A stretch of DNA of 64,000 nt, taken from an uncultured Roseobacter sp. (GTDB lineage: Bacteria > Pseudomonadota > Alphaproteobacteria > Rhodobacterales > Rhodobacteraceae). The position numbers were made by a program, and so were the translations under genes. Where the stretch lies: assembly GCF_947493125.1 (NCBI RefSeq), contig NZ_CANLQB010000002.1:1-64000 (forward strand), in the 5' to 3' direction. Position 1 is the stretch's first letter, and every line of letters begins with the position of its first letter. Positions 46,501-53,041 of this stretch are shown here, in pieces. The notes under the pieces were generated by a model. That model was given only the letters and a program-made list of their open reading frames with translations, was not told the DNA's origin and made no database searches.

Positions 46501-49500
46501 ACCAGAGCTGGCCGTGACATAGCTCGCCGTGTCGGTGCCCGTGCCGCCGAACAGGGCATCGCCCCCCGCGCCACCGATCAGAATGTCCGCCCCGGCACCG
46601 GCGAGGATCCTGTCATTGCCGCCACCGCCGTTGATGGAGTTCGACGACGTGTTGCCGTACAGGTCCTCGTCGGTCTCATCCCCCTCGATCTCATCCTCGG
46701 TCTGGTCCCGCTCGGCCTGCGCCGCACCGCGGGCCGCAAAGGCATTCTCGCCAAGCTCCGAATTCTCGAACGTGTAGAAGTTGTTCGACGCATCCAGAAC
46801 ATTGTCCGGCCAGCTCATCAGACCGTCGTCAAACTCTACGACGAAGGGCACCGACATCGACGCCTCGATACCGCCCAGCGGCGACGGGTTATCCCCCCGC
46901 ACATGGGTGCCATAGACGTTCTCGACCACGATGCTGCTGCCGGTGGCATTGACGCGGATCTCATAGGACCCGATGGTCTGGTAGTATTCGTATGTCGCCG
47001 GCGCGAAGGTGAACGTCCACCAGAAGAACGGGTTGAACTCGGCCACCGCCTCGCCGATGAACACCTCTTCGTAGCTGTAGGAGATGGTGACATCGGAGGA
47101 GCTGATCCCTTCGAGGCGCACCCGGTCCACGCCACGCCCGTCACCGATGATCAGATCGTTGCCAAACCAGGTCTCCGGGTCTGCGACATCCTCGCTCAGG
47201 ACAATCGTCAGATCGTCCTGAGTGCCGTAAGTGCCATGCACCTCCGCCGCCGTCAGATAGGTATCGTTGCCGGGCCCGCCGATGATGGTGTCCGTCCCGC
47301 CGGAGTAAAAAATGAAATCCGAGCCCGCGCCCGCGTCAATCGTATCGTTGCCATCGGGGTCGTAGGCGATCACCCGGTTCAGGAACGCATCAAAGCTCTC
47401 GTCTTCCCCGATCGGCGAGGCGGCCCCATTGTCATAGAGGAAATCCGCGCCGTCGCCGCCCAGGATTTCATCGTTTCCGAGCCCGCCATAGATATCGTCA
47501 TGGCCTAGCCCGCCATCGACGGAATCGTTTTCCGCAGCGGCATAGATGGTATTCTTGAGATCACTGCCGATGATCGTATCGGCAAACTCCGTCGCCACCA
47601 CATCGTCGAAATTGTTGATCTGCAGCGTCTGGCCGTTGGAGATGATGCGCCCGGGCATGTACTCTTCTTCGTCGCCCTGGGTGGTATCATTGTTCATCGC
47701 GGCGAAGCTGACGGACATGACCGGGTCGTCGGGATCGGGCTCCTCCTCCTCGAACTGCAACTCGATGTCGACCGCCGTCGCCATGCGGGACACATCCAGA
47801 AGATCGCCCCTGTCGAGGTTCAGGAAGGCGTCGATGATGGTGATTTCATTGTCGTTGATCAGGGGCTGAAGGTTGTCCAGTTCGACGGTGTCGCCAAATC
47901 TGGTTCCAATCAGCGCCTCGATATTGGACATCTCCAATCGTTCGAGGAAACCCGCAATATTGGCCGAGGCCGTCAGCGCATCGCCCGTGAAGGAGAACTC
48001 CACCGCCCCCAGCTCCACGTTGTAGTCCTCGAACGAGAGGCTGTCGGTGCCCTCGCCGCCATCGATCTTGAGGTTGCGGTTGAGCCGGTTCAGAAGGAAG
48101 GTGTCATCCTGATCGGTTCCGACGATTTCCTCGATGCCGTAAAGCAGGTCCTTGAAGGTCCAGCCGAGCGTGTAGTACCACCCGCCATAGGTGACCGAGC
48201 CGATAAAGCTTTCGGCCACCACATTTCCGCCCTGAACCATCTCATTGGCATCGAACAGCGAAAACCGAAGACCGTCTTCGATAAAGCCATAGTGAACGAC
48301 ATCGTTCTCATTCTCGCGGTCGCCGGTGAAATTGGCGCCGCCATCAATGATGTCCGAGCCCAGCCCGCCATAGATGATGTCGTTGCCGCGCCCTCCGTGC
48401 ACCAGGTCGTTTCCGTCCGAGGTGTCCCGTATACCGCTGCCACCCGATGGTCCGCCCAACGTATCTCCAGATGGGTTATTGGTGCCGATGGTCAGCTTGC
48501 CGCCGACCCCGAGGCCTTTCTGCGCAAGATCGAAAGTATCGTTGAACGTGTTCAGCAGCTCGCCCAGAAGCTGCGGTGCCCCTGGGGCCCCGCCCGACAG
48601 CAGCGGGCCGAAGGTGCTCGCAAGCCCCCCGATGGAGCCATAGGACTGATGCAGGAAGTTCTCCGTCTTCAGAAGAAGCGCCGCGATATTCTGCGTATTT
48701 TCGACCGTCCCGGACACGCTCGCACCATTGATGGCATCCAGCGCTTCGCTCGCCGTCGCCCAGAAATTCAGCCTGTCGAGAGAGATCACACCCGCATCCA
48801 CGAAGGATTGCGTGAGCGCTATCAGGTCATAGGCCGTCGTATTCTGATAGACGATGTCATTTCGATTGAAGGTGGGCGAAAACGTCCGCTCCACGTAAGG
48901 TGGCGCGCCGAGGTTGCTGCTCTTGTAGTGCAGGATATCGCGATCAAAAAACCCCGGCTCGTTCAGCAGGGCAAAGAAGGGCGTCCCGGCCCATCCGCCA
49001 ATGTCGGCGCCCAAGTCAAGCGGCCCCGGCCCATCTTCTCGCCAAATGACGCCCGCCCCAACCTGGCCATCCTCCTGGCCGAGGTGAAACAGAGACGGAA
49101 ACGTGCGGGAGTTGACCGACTCCTCGATGACCGTATTGACGATCGCATCGGCAATTCTGTTTGACGCCGCTTGGGTTTCACTTTCGGGCAAATCCCGACC
49201 GTATCGAAGCTTGTATTGCGCGTCATTGTATTCGACGCCCATAATTCCAAAGGCCGTTTCACCGGCAAATCCATTTGCATTCAGGTTCGTCGCCCGCGCG
49301 CCTTCAAGAAAAACCCAGGTGAATTCATCCACAATCGGAAGCGGATTCAAAAACGTGCCGCTGGCATCTCTCTCTGCAAAACCGTCTTGCCCCTTAGCGC
49401 TGATGAATTCCAGGATCAGAGAATACCCGTCGAAAAAAGAGATATTCCGCGTCTCATCCGTTGGCACGCTCCCCGTCGTGACGAGCGTCGCATTGCGCGT

Positions 49501-49734
49501 CAGGATTTCACGCATGTAGTCGACCGGAGCAATATTGGCGCCTGTCGCACCTGTCGGAATAAACAGCAGGCTCGGCAGATCGCCACTGGTGACCGCCGTC
49601 GCCACATCATCAAGAACGTCCTGAATTGTGCTGCCTGATGCCTCACCGGCAGGTCCACCAACGGCAGCGGGGAGCGCAGATTGCAGGATTTCGAGAAGGG
49701 TTCTTTGCTCCGCAGTCAGTTCAAGTATGGTCAT
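37573..49734 (-). CDS. Giant modular RTX/cadherin-like/lectin-like secreted protein (4053 residues)
   Basis: Predicted surface or secreted protein of about 410 kDa with no Sec signal. Residues 1-430 form a domain I do not recognise. RTX nonapeptide blocks (GGxGxDxx, calcium-binding) occur at about 440-480, 735-765, 1040-1270, 1585-1705, 1735-1800, 1890-1955 and 1990-2025. Two Ig-like regions lie at about 1375-1490 and 2105-2190, and a LamG-like concanavalin fold at about 2195-2350. Ten tandem cadherin/VCBS-like modules (LANDxDxDGD motif) fill 2395-3310. Two blocks at about 3316-3578 and 3789-4053, each with three repeats that resemble H-type lectin domains, are separated by two more cadherin-like modules. 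The C-terminus ends in FALEDGFLF, compatible with a type I secretion signal. Such proteins mediate adhesion or biofilm formation. AGGA lies eight bases before ATG 49734. The type I exporter at 53975-57087 is the likely route. Confidence 0.9.
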   Translation of the reverse strand: MTILELTAEQRTLLEILQSALPAAVGGPAGEASGSTIQDVLDDVATAVTSGDLPSLLFIPTGATGANIAPVDYMREILTRNATLVTTGSVPTDETRNISFFDGYSLILEFISAKGQDGFAERDASGTFLNPLPIVDEFTWVFLEGARATNLNANGFAGETAFGIMGVEYNDAQYKLRYGRDLPESETQAASNRIADAIVNTVIEESVNSRTFPSLFHLGQEDGQVGAGVIWREDGPGPLDLGADIGGWAGTPFFALLNEPGFFDRDILHYKSSNLGAPPYVERTFSPTFNRNDIVYQNTTAYDLIALTQSFVDAGVISLDRLNFWATASEALDAINGASVSGTVENTQNIAALLLKTENFLHQSYGSIGGLASTFGPLLSGGAPGAPQLLGELLNTFNDTFDLAQKGLGVGGKLTIGTNNPSGDTLGGPSGGSGIRDTSDGNDLVHGGRGNDIIYGGLGSDIIDGGANFTGDRENENDVVHYGFIEDGLRFSLFDANEMVQGGNVVAESFIGSVTYGGWYYTLGWTFKDLLYGIEEIVGTDQDDTFLLNRLNRNLKIDGGEGTDSLSFEDYNVELGAVEFSFTGDALTASANIAGFLERLEMSNIEALIGTRFGDTVELDNLQPLINDNEITIIDAFLNLDRGDLLDVSRMATAVDIELQFEEEEPDPDDPVMSVSFAAMNNDTTQGDEEEYMPGRIISNGQTLQINNFDDVVATEFADTIIGSDLKNTIYAAAENDSVDGGLGHDDIYGGLGNDEILGGDGADFLYDNGAASPIGEDESFDAFLNRVIAYDPDGNDTIDAGAGSDFIFYSGGTDTIIGGPGNDTYLTAAEVHGTYGTQDDLTIVLSEDVADPETWFGNDLIIGDGRGVDRVRLEGISSSDVTISYSYEEVFIGEAVAEFNPFFWWTFTFAPATYEYYQTIGSYEIRVNATGSSIVVENVYGTHVRGDNPSPLGGIEASMSVPFVVEFDDGLMSWPDNVLDASNNFYTFENSELGENAFAARGAAQAERDQTEDEIEGDETDEDLYGNTSSNSINGGGGNDRILAGAGADILIGGAGGDALFGGTGTDTASYVTASSGVGVYLDPERFFIVNDTGDAEGDTYDSIENITGSVHNDNLNGNEAANLIEGGAGDDTIRGLGGLDTLMGGAGNDSIRAAEYVDDDSNLFISDADMYGGDGNDTIRSSSGNDYISGGDGDDLVELSNFVNIFSPGTPGNDTVDGGAGLDTVHFFNGAIVVDLGAGIGRYVGSTEEVTLIDVEGIIGSREDDLIIGGGEDNVLVGDGGDDTLVGGGGNDELYADTFSFRDNAVIFGGSGIDTAHVLWNQADVTIELIEGGLTLNQGSASYTIYDDVEFIQFADGQSTFQDLAAGLITEFAVIDDYIRVEEGATVTLDFLANDLEYDGNPITIQSVNGLAVKVGGVIRLESGATITVEEDGSLTLDQGGAYAWLDANESALTELTYTAIDSTLVSKTATATLVVDGVETASDQIHLEGDVYITETNPDAADALRIGNFDVNRTILIVDEEYIDPNDVPAGYSVEEINGDTFITYGGDDAVVLKDVALDTWQYAAGNQTIGTAASETIDGTDGNDAINAGAGNDRVRAGAGNDVVVGGAGNDDLEFTAGDNVALGGAGNDTLDGFNSGSNLFYGGADNDRLIGGDGNDTLNGGSGNDTLQGIDGNDTLNGGDGDDTLYGGRGIDFFDGGDGFDQLELQNEYPGGSAPGLIVNMQLGYFGWADFSYGIERFENIEMVVGASGDDYMLGNDGGVWLDGIGGNDTVIGGAGNDTLTDSRGDNELYGGDGDDYFNSTSFGNDLFDAGAGNDTIYSGGSYAGDPGHRGNDTILGGAGTDNLRLAFGYGSTAVDLVAGTMQTGIYNSVVSGIENVETGRGNDTILGDALANSFLGNNGNDSLVGGDGNDTLDGEDGDDTHEGGLGDDLLIGNLGADYFDGGEGNDTLEFIYNSDNNTFDLQAEMLTFGSGFQEVFTNIENVRSGAGNDTLIGSTAANRLEGGVGDDTYVYAVGGGNDVISDSDATGTLDLSGFAGADVSFGDDGLGNLLINFGDGAVVTVEGQLSGGGLSAIAFSGETLDAAGIAEKLAVDTGSNVAPQPVDDAATVAVNSSALIDVLANDSDPNGDALTLIGLSDPANGSAVIEGNQLRYTPDADFTGQDTLTYTISDGNGGTNTATLELTVAETTRALVLDGTAGVDVEDLALTGAFTIESWVNFTPGTTIGNVDGLVTDGNQSLNFFDGLLRFYAPGDVIVANTPATTGQWMHFALTRDDSDVLRIYVDGQLDATGSYSGAVNVHQIGASRLGASEASFDEFRIWTVERSEAQIQSALNATVAPDAPGLERLYTFDGIDAAVVDATGNSADAVVPAGGSLVTSTAPIDGSGPSNIAPEAAADTVSLDEDGSVLIDALANDTDADGDALVLTGVSGAANGVAVVDAGQVAYTPNADFNGSETLSYTIIDGNGGTDTGTITITVNAVNDLPVASGEAVTLDQDGSILVDVLANDTDVDGDVLALSSVGTAANGSASIEAGQLRYVPTPGFSGADTVSYTVSDGNGGTATASVSFTIERSNAAPVAGDDTASVAEDGTVLIDVLANDSDGDGDPLTLENVAGALNGTADIDAGQIRYTPNADFNGSETLAYTVNDGLGGSDTATVTITIDAVNDLPVTAADSAALDEDGSILVDVLANDTDVDGDVLSLASVIGATNGVAVIEGDQIRYTPNAGFFGAELLTYTADDGQGGTATGTLALTVNEVNDPPVAADDVANVDEDGFVLIDVTANDTDGNGDALTIVSVETPENGTAVIGANQIRYDPDANFNGVETISYTVSDGRGGSDTASIQITVNSVNDLPTAVDDSAILAEDTDVLIDVLANDSDVDGGTLSILSVDGALNGTAVIEAGQIRYTPDANFNGSEVLSYSMSDGQGGTASASVQITVAAVEDGPVAVDDTATVERNGSVLIDALANDFDPEGDFLYISSVFATAANSVSLENGMIRYDPFTNYVGPAEITYTVTSLGGGEDEGTVFVTVVPATNSAPVAVADAVSVAEDGTVLINAAANDTDADGDTLTVSAVSGALNGTVSVEAGQVRYVPDADFNGSETLSYTVSDGSGGTDTGTITVTVTAENDDPVTTEDSASVAEDGSVLVDVLANDSDVDGDSLTLIDVSTAANGTASIEAGQVRYEPAPGFNGTEVLTYTVSDSNGGTATGAVTITVDAVNDLPVAVDDTATLTEGGDILVDVLANDGDADGDPLTLVAAGTPADGAVVIEGNQLRYTPDAGFSGEDTVTYTVSDGNGGTDTGTVTFTVEPVGTGPQPIGESGSVTVAQSGPDQWHSVTFTDAIANAVVVLGPLSTNDPEQATTRVRNVTETGFEFQIDEWDYLDGVHASETLSWLAVSEGTHVLESGQTLVAGSASVGTEFSTQSFGTSLVGAVVFAEAATVNEASAIATRIRNVATDGFEVQIEEEEAGGAHAAETVGWIAIEAGSGTGIEAVRTPDQLDERVDTFTFTTTFAAPPVLLADMQSTDGGDTTVTRLTALSATSVSLFTEEEQSANTELGHTNETAGYLALQGGQLFAAGGASNTAPVAVDDSATLSEDGGVLVDVLANDSDADGDTLVLADVSGAVNGTAVIENGQIRYDPDADFNGTETLTYTVSDGNGGTDTGSLALTITPENDAPVAAGDTASVMEGAALTLAPLANDSDIDGDPLTISEIEGQAVTVGTVVTLASGATVELLADGQLAFAQNGAFDSLNSGETAVASFDYRVSDGQTDSGPATIEVTIDGDGGAASPIGEAGTLTVSQAGPDQWHSVSFGAAIANAVVVLGPLSNNDTDPATMRVRNVTDTGFDFQIDEYDYQDGIHGAETVSWLAMSEGVHTLANGATLVAGTASAGTGYASVSFGASLTNAVVLHEVTSVNDPDAVVSRVRNVDEAGFQVRIREQEQGTAHVAEEISWIAVEAGSGAGLDVGLSGDSVGHDADSFVFAETYAETPVLLSDMQTRDGGDTSNVRLTEADESGFSAFIAEEQSSDTELKHTNEVIGWFALEDGFLF
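39790..42555 (-). repeat. Ten tandem ~275-bp repeats coding for cadherin/VCBS-like modules
   Basis: Within the giant gene, units of about 260-290 bases (about 91 residues) repeat ten times. Each unit encodes an NDxPVAxDD...EDGSVLIDVLANDxDxDGD pattern followed by VIEAGQIRYTPDADFNGSETLSY-type text (given as pattern, not a continuous copy). Unit anchors (the LAND motif) fall near 42480, 42190, 41915, 41640, 41380, 41090, 40825, 40540, 40255 and 39985. Similarity at DNA level makes copy-number change by recombination likely. Confidence 0.85.
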
Positions 49735-49743
49735 GTCGAAATC

Positions 49744-50667
49744 CTACTTTTCTGGGAATTGTCTGGCCGCATCCAGCATGTCGTCCATGGTCTTCAGCAT
49801 CGCCGGAACCTGGTCAAAAACATCGGGCGCGGCATCGCATCCGGTCTCATGCTCCGCCCCGGTGCAAAGAAACATCTTCTCCTGCGTCAGCGTCATCCAG
49901 CGCAGCGAAACATGTGCCCGGCCGTTCTGCGCCTCGTCGGCAAAGGAGAGCGTGCTGAACGTGCAGGAGGTGTCACAGTCGCCAAAGACGTGGCGGTCGT
50001 TCAAAAGCGGGTGCTTGGACAGCACGCGAAAGCGTCTGACATCCTGCGCATTGGGCGCATCGACACTCAGCAGCCAAAAATCATCGTTGAATGACAATTG
50101 GTTATCCCCAATGACCGCGCCGATAGACGGTACCTCATCGGAGGCAGCCGCAAAGCGCCGCTGCGCCGAATTGTCCGGGTGCGGTCTGTCGTGCGCCGAC
50201 AGGATTGTCGCCGCAGGCGGCATCCGATTTCCTTCGCGAGGCATTCCGAACTCCGGAAAGCCCTCTGCAAGCCCGTAATGGGAGAGCAGGTGATGACAGC
50301 AATTGGCGATCGTAAGTCGGGGGGTATTGCTGAAAGACCTCAACAGCCTCTCTCCGGCGCCAACCTCGAAGAACCGGCCCGCCTTGACTCCCCCGGCCAA
50401 GACATCCGGCGGTTTTTCCGTCATCGTATCGTATTGGGGAAAATAAAAGACGTCGCCGCCAATGGCATAGGTCGCATATCCAATTGGAAACTGATCGCAA
50501 TCTGTTATCTCACAAAGCGCCTGCCAGTCCGCGACAGCCTCCAGGCGCGTGCGCTCCGGCACATCAGTGACTTGCGCCGACACTTGCCCAAACATCAGAC
50601 TGAGAAAAAGAGTATTTGCCAGAAAGGAGATCACCTTACACGAGATTATCCGCGCACCTGGCTGCAC
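49744..50667 (-). CDS. Secreted protein of unknown function, operon partner of the giant protein
   Basis: A 307-residue protein with a signal peptide (hydrophobic residues about 12-28, cleavage near VSA-QV). The mature part has several cysteines (ALCEITDC, ANCCHH, GDCDTSC, LCTG, TGCDAA), so disulfides are likely. No recognised domain. The start is uncertain: GTG 50667 touches AGGAGG with no spacer, and GTG 50634 (residue 12) also fits before the signal peptide. It ends nine bases before the giant gene on the same strand, so the two are almost surely cotranscribed and functionally linked. Confidence 0.72.
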   Translation of the reverse strand: MQPGARIISCKVISFLANTLFLSLMFGQVSAQVTDVPERTRLEAVADWQALCEITDCDQFPIGYATYAIGGDVFYFPQYDTMTEKPPDVLAGGVKAGRFFEVGAGERLLRSFSNTPRLTIANCCHHLLSHYGLAEGFPEFGMPREGNRMPPAATILSAHDRPHPDNSAQRRFAAASDEVPSIGAVIGDNQLSFNDDFWLLSVDAPNAQDVRRFRVLSKHPLLNDRHVFGDCDTSCTFSTLSFADEAQNGRAHVSLRWMTLTQEKMFLCTGAEHETGCDAAPDVFDQVPAMLKTMDDMLDAARQFPEK

Positions 50668-51152
50668 CCTCCTACCCTATTCCGCGATAAAGTCTGATAC
50701 TGGAAAAGACAGGGACACCTGTGGCGGTCATTCTGCACATCACGTTCCGTGGCACGTCATACCAGAATCGCAATAGAATTGATCTTGCCAAATCGGAATA
50801 CGAATACGCGCATCCTGTAAGAAAAGAAGAAGGTGCAAAGTTCTTTTGCAATACCGCATTATCCATCCCGAATTCCAATAAAGCACCCCGGCAACTCGCA
50901 CGAGTCGCGTTTGCCCTTCTCCAAGAGCGGTAGTTTTCACTGACAAAAAACCCCAATTGGTTGAAGCGTACCCAGTAAGAAATCATCGGGCAACCCCCCA
51001 ATTTCGATAATCTCCGGGCCAGCCATCGCAAGATCCGTGTGACGGCTGCCGGGCTCTGCGGGCGCCGTCATCCACCGCAAAATGACAGGCGCCGCACGCC
51101 ATCAGCCAATATCACTAAACCCTGACAGCTGACGCGCCTTCGCCGCAACCCG
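50668..51152. other. AT-richer spacer with no confident gene
   Basis: This stretch is visibly lower in GC than its surroundings. A GTG-started frame of 70 codons at 50721-50933 (+), and a longer one on the other strand, can be drawn, but neither has a good ribosome site or a recognisable protein, so I do not call them. The left part probably holds the promoter for the secreted partner and the giant gene. The right part follows the end of the binding-protein-like gene. Confidence 0.5.
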
Positions 51153-51860
51153 TCACAGCAGCAGATCAATCTCATCGTCCGACACCCCGAACCCGCGCAT
51201 CATCCGGCGGTGCGCCGCACTGCCTATGATGGTCTCAAGGGCGCCGTCGACAGCGTCCCGCAAGCCGGGCTCGGTCCTTGCAATCCCGAAACATCCGAAA
51301 CCCGCGGGCGTCTCCGTGGCCGGCACAACGGCCACCTGCATGTCACCACCCGGGCTCCGGTCCAGATACCCCTGATGAGCCCGCGCCACACTGGCATAAG
51401 CGCTGACGCCACCCTCTCTCACAGCCTGGGCGGCTTCGCCGTAGGTCTCGAAAACCGTTATCTGTTCCGGCAAAACGCCGATCCGAAGGGCGGTCTGGTG
51501 CTGCGCCTGATCACGTATGACCGCAAGCCCGAGCGTGCGGTCCAAGGCAAGGCTGCGATAGCCTGTGATCCGGTGGCTCTCCGCAGCCCGCATCAGGAGA
51601 CCGTCCGGCAAGGCCCAGATCGGACGGCTGAACAAGGCATGCCGTTCCCGTGCATCGGTGGCAAATAGACCGGTTGTCATCTGCCATGCGCCACGCTGCA
51701 GCCCGGGCAAGAGATCGGCGAACTCCGTCTCCACGAAGGTGACCTCTCCCACGTCCAGCACGTGAAAAACCCGTCGCGCAAGCTCGATATCGCAGCCCGT
51801 GATCCGCCCCGCGCCATCGCGAAAATTGAAGGGCGGTTCGATGAGATAGGCGACCTTCAT
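51153..51860 (-). CDS. Family 3 solute-binding-like protein without signal peptide
   Basis: A 235-residue protein with the bacterial extracellular solute-binding family 3 pattern: MKVAYLIEPPFNFRDGAGRI, GCDIELARRVFHVLDV and a two-lobe architecture. No signal peptide precedes the domain from either possible start (ATG 51860, chosen, or an upstream TTG at 51878). That suggests a cytosolic sensor or enzyme-like role rather than transport, and no ABC transporter genes are adjacent. Third gene of the MerR-SDR operon. Confidence 0.72.
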   Translation of the reverse strand: MKVAYLIEPPFNFRDGAGRITGCDIELARRVFHVLDVGEVTFVETEFADLLPGLQRGAWQMTTGLFATDARERHALFSRPIWALPDGLLMRAAESHRITGYRSLALDRTLGLAVIRDQAQHQTALRIGVLPEQITVFETYGEAAQAVREGGVSAYASVARAHQGYLDRSPGGDMQVAVVPATETPAGFGCFGIARTEPGLRDAVDGALETIIGSAAHRRMMRGFGVSDDEIDLLL

Positions 51861-51870
51861 CTCCCGGGCC

Positions 51871-52470
51871 TCATGCAACGATCACCACCTGCCCGGTGAT
51901 GGCCCCCTCAACGCATTTGGCAAAGGCACGACCGACCCGCGCGGAGGAGACACGCTCATGCCCCGGGAAAAACGCGCCATAGCGCGCTTCGGAGGCCTCC
52001 AGCAGACCGGGACTCACGACATTGACCCGCAGCCCGCGTGGCATCTCGATGGCCGCTCCGGTCACGAACCCGGCCAGGGCTCCGTTGGCAGTGGCGGCAC
52101 CAACCCCGGTCACGATCGGGTCGCGGTCCAGAACGCCACTCGTCAAGGTGAACGATCCGCCATCGGCAATGCGGCTCAGCCCCTCCAGCACGAGGTTGAC
52201 CTGTCCCATGACCTTGGTGTCGAGGCCGGTCCTGAAATTGGCATCCGTGTAATCGGCGAGCGGTGCGAAATGCACATTCCCCGCCGTCGAGACCACGGCA
52301 TCGAACGCCCCGACCGTCTCATACATGGCTGCAATCGAGGCTCTGTCGCCGATATCAACGGTCACGTCCCCGCTGTTCCGGCCCGCCCTGATAACCTCGT
52401 GTCGGGGCGACAGTTCCGCATACGCGGCCTGCCCCACATCGCCCTGCGCCCCCACCAGGATGATCTTCAT
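51871..52470 (-). CDS. Short atypical SDR-family oxidoreductase
   Basis: A 199-residue Rossmann protein. The nucleotide loop is GAQGDVG near the N-terminus, and a STAG motif and a TSG catalytic-Ser region follow, but the YxxxK catalytic pair is absent (the position reads TANGALAGF). A known group of short proteins of about 200 residues, such as lin1944 of Listeria, has the same change, so this is a family trait rather than damage. Start overlaps the merR stop by four bases. Confidence 0.82.
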   Translation of the reverse strand: MKIILVGAQGDVGQAAYAELSPRHEVIRAGRNSGDVTVDIGDRASIAAMYETVGAFDAVVSTAGNVHFAPLADYTDANFRTGLDTKVMGQVNLVLEGLSRIADGGSFTLTSGVLDRDPIVTGVGAATANGALAGFVTGAAIEMPRGLRVNVVSPGLLEASEARYGAFFPGHERVSSARVGRAFAKCVEGAITGQVVIVA

Positions 52471-52820
52471 TTCAGATACTCCTCATAGATTTCGAGTTTG
52501 CGGTTGAGGATGTCCTCGCAGCGGTCGAGGTCGTCACGACGCCTTTCCAGCCGTTGGGCATGGTCCAGGAGAATGGCCTTTCGCTCGGCGATCGTCCCGT
52601 CGCCCTGCGCGTAGAGCTCCGCAAATCGCTGCATGATCTTCATCGGCATGCCCGATGCGCGCAGCCAATAAAGCAGCGTGAGCCAGTCCACGTTCTCCTG
52701 CGAGAACCGTCGCTGCCCGTCCGAACTGCGCGTGACCTTGGGCACCAGCCCCTTGGCTTCGTAAAATCGGATCGTATCGACATTGAGCCCGGACGCAGAC
52801 GCGGCTTCGGATATTCGCAT
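52467..52820 (-). CDS. MerR-family transcriptional regulator
   Basis: A 117-residue protein. The N-terminal winged helix (MRISEAASASGLNVDTIRFYEAKGLVP) is the MerR signature; a long coiled-coil dimerisation helix follows (about 75-115). It is first gene of an operon with the SDR and the binding-protein-like gene, read from a promoter with the 19-base spacer typical of MerR control. The inducer is unknown; there is no CxxC metal site. Confidence 0.9.
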   Translation of the reverse strand: MRISEAASASGLNVDTIRFYEAKGLVPKVTRSSDGQRRFSQENVDWLTLLYWLRASGMPMKIMQRFAELYAQGDGTIAERKAILLDHAQRLERRRDDLDRCEDILNRKLEIYEEYLK

Positions 52821-52841
52821 GGGGCGGTCCTCCTGACACAG

Positions 52842-52872
52842 GACATACCGGCCTGGAGTTGCTCCAGGTCAA
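52842..52872 (-). promoter_or_regulatory. MerR-type promoter with 19-bp spacer and dyad operator
   Basis: Read on the minus strand: -35 TTGACC (52872-52867), a 19-base spacer, and -10 TATGTC (52847-52842). The spacer contains the dyad CCTGGAG-CAA-CTCCAGG (52852-52868, seven-base arms). The over-long spacer with the operator between the hexamers is the hallmark of MerR-family activation. The AGGAGGA ribosome site and ATG of the merR gene follow within 25 bases. Confidence 0.85.
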
Positions 52873-53041
52873 GAGAAATTCCGCGGACCCGCGCGCGCCA
52901 GTGCGGCGGCACGAGACGGCACGAAAGGGTGGAGCCGAACGGTACGGCCGAACGGTCCAGCTGCGCGCGGACCAGAGAGCCTTTCTTCCAATCGCCGCGA
53001 TGTTCTTCTATGACGAAGACAAATATATGCCGTGAGCTCAG

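Noticed and set aside
43954-47508. A very long open frame (over 1100 codons) on the plus strand opposite the giant RTX gene
   Set aside because: It is an antisense shadow of the GC-rich, repetitive RTX coding region. Its translation is a low-complexity V/A/I/D/R mix with no domain, and the minus-strand protein has clear RTX motifs.
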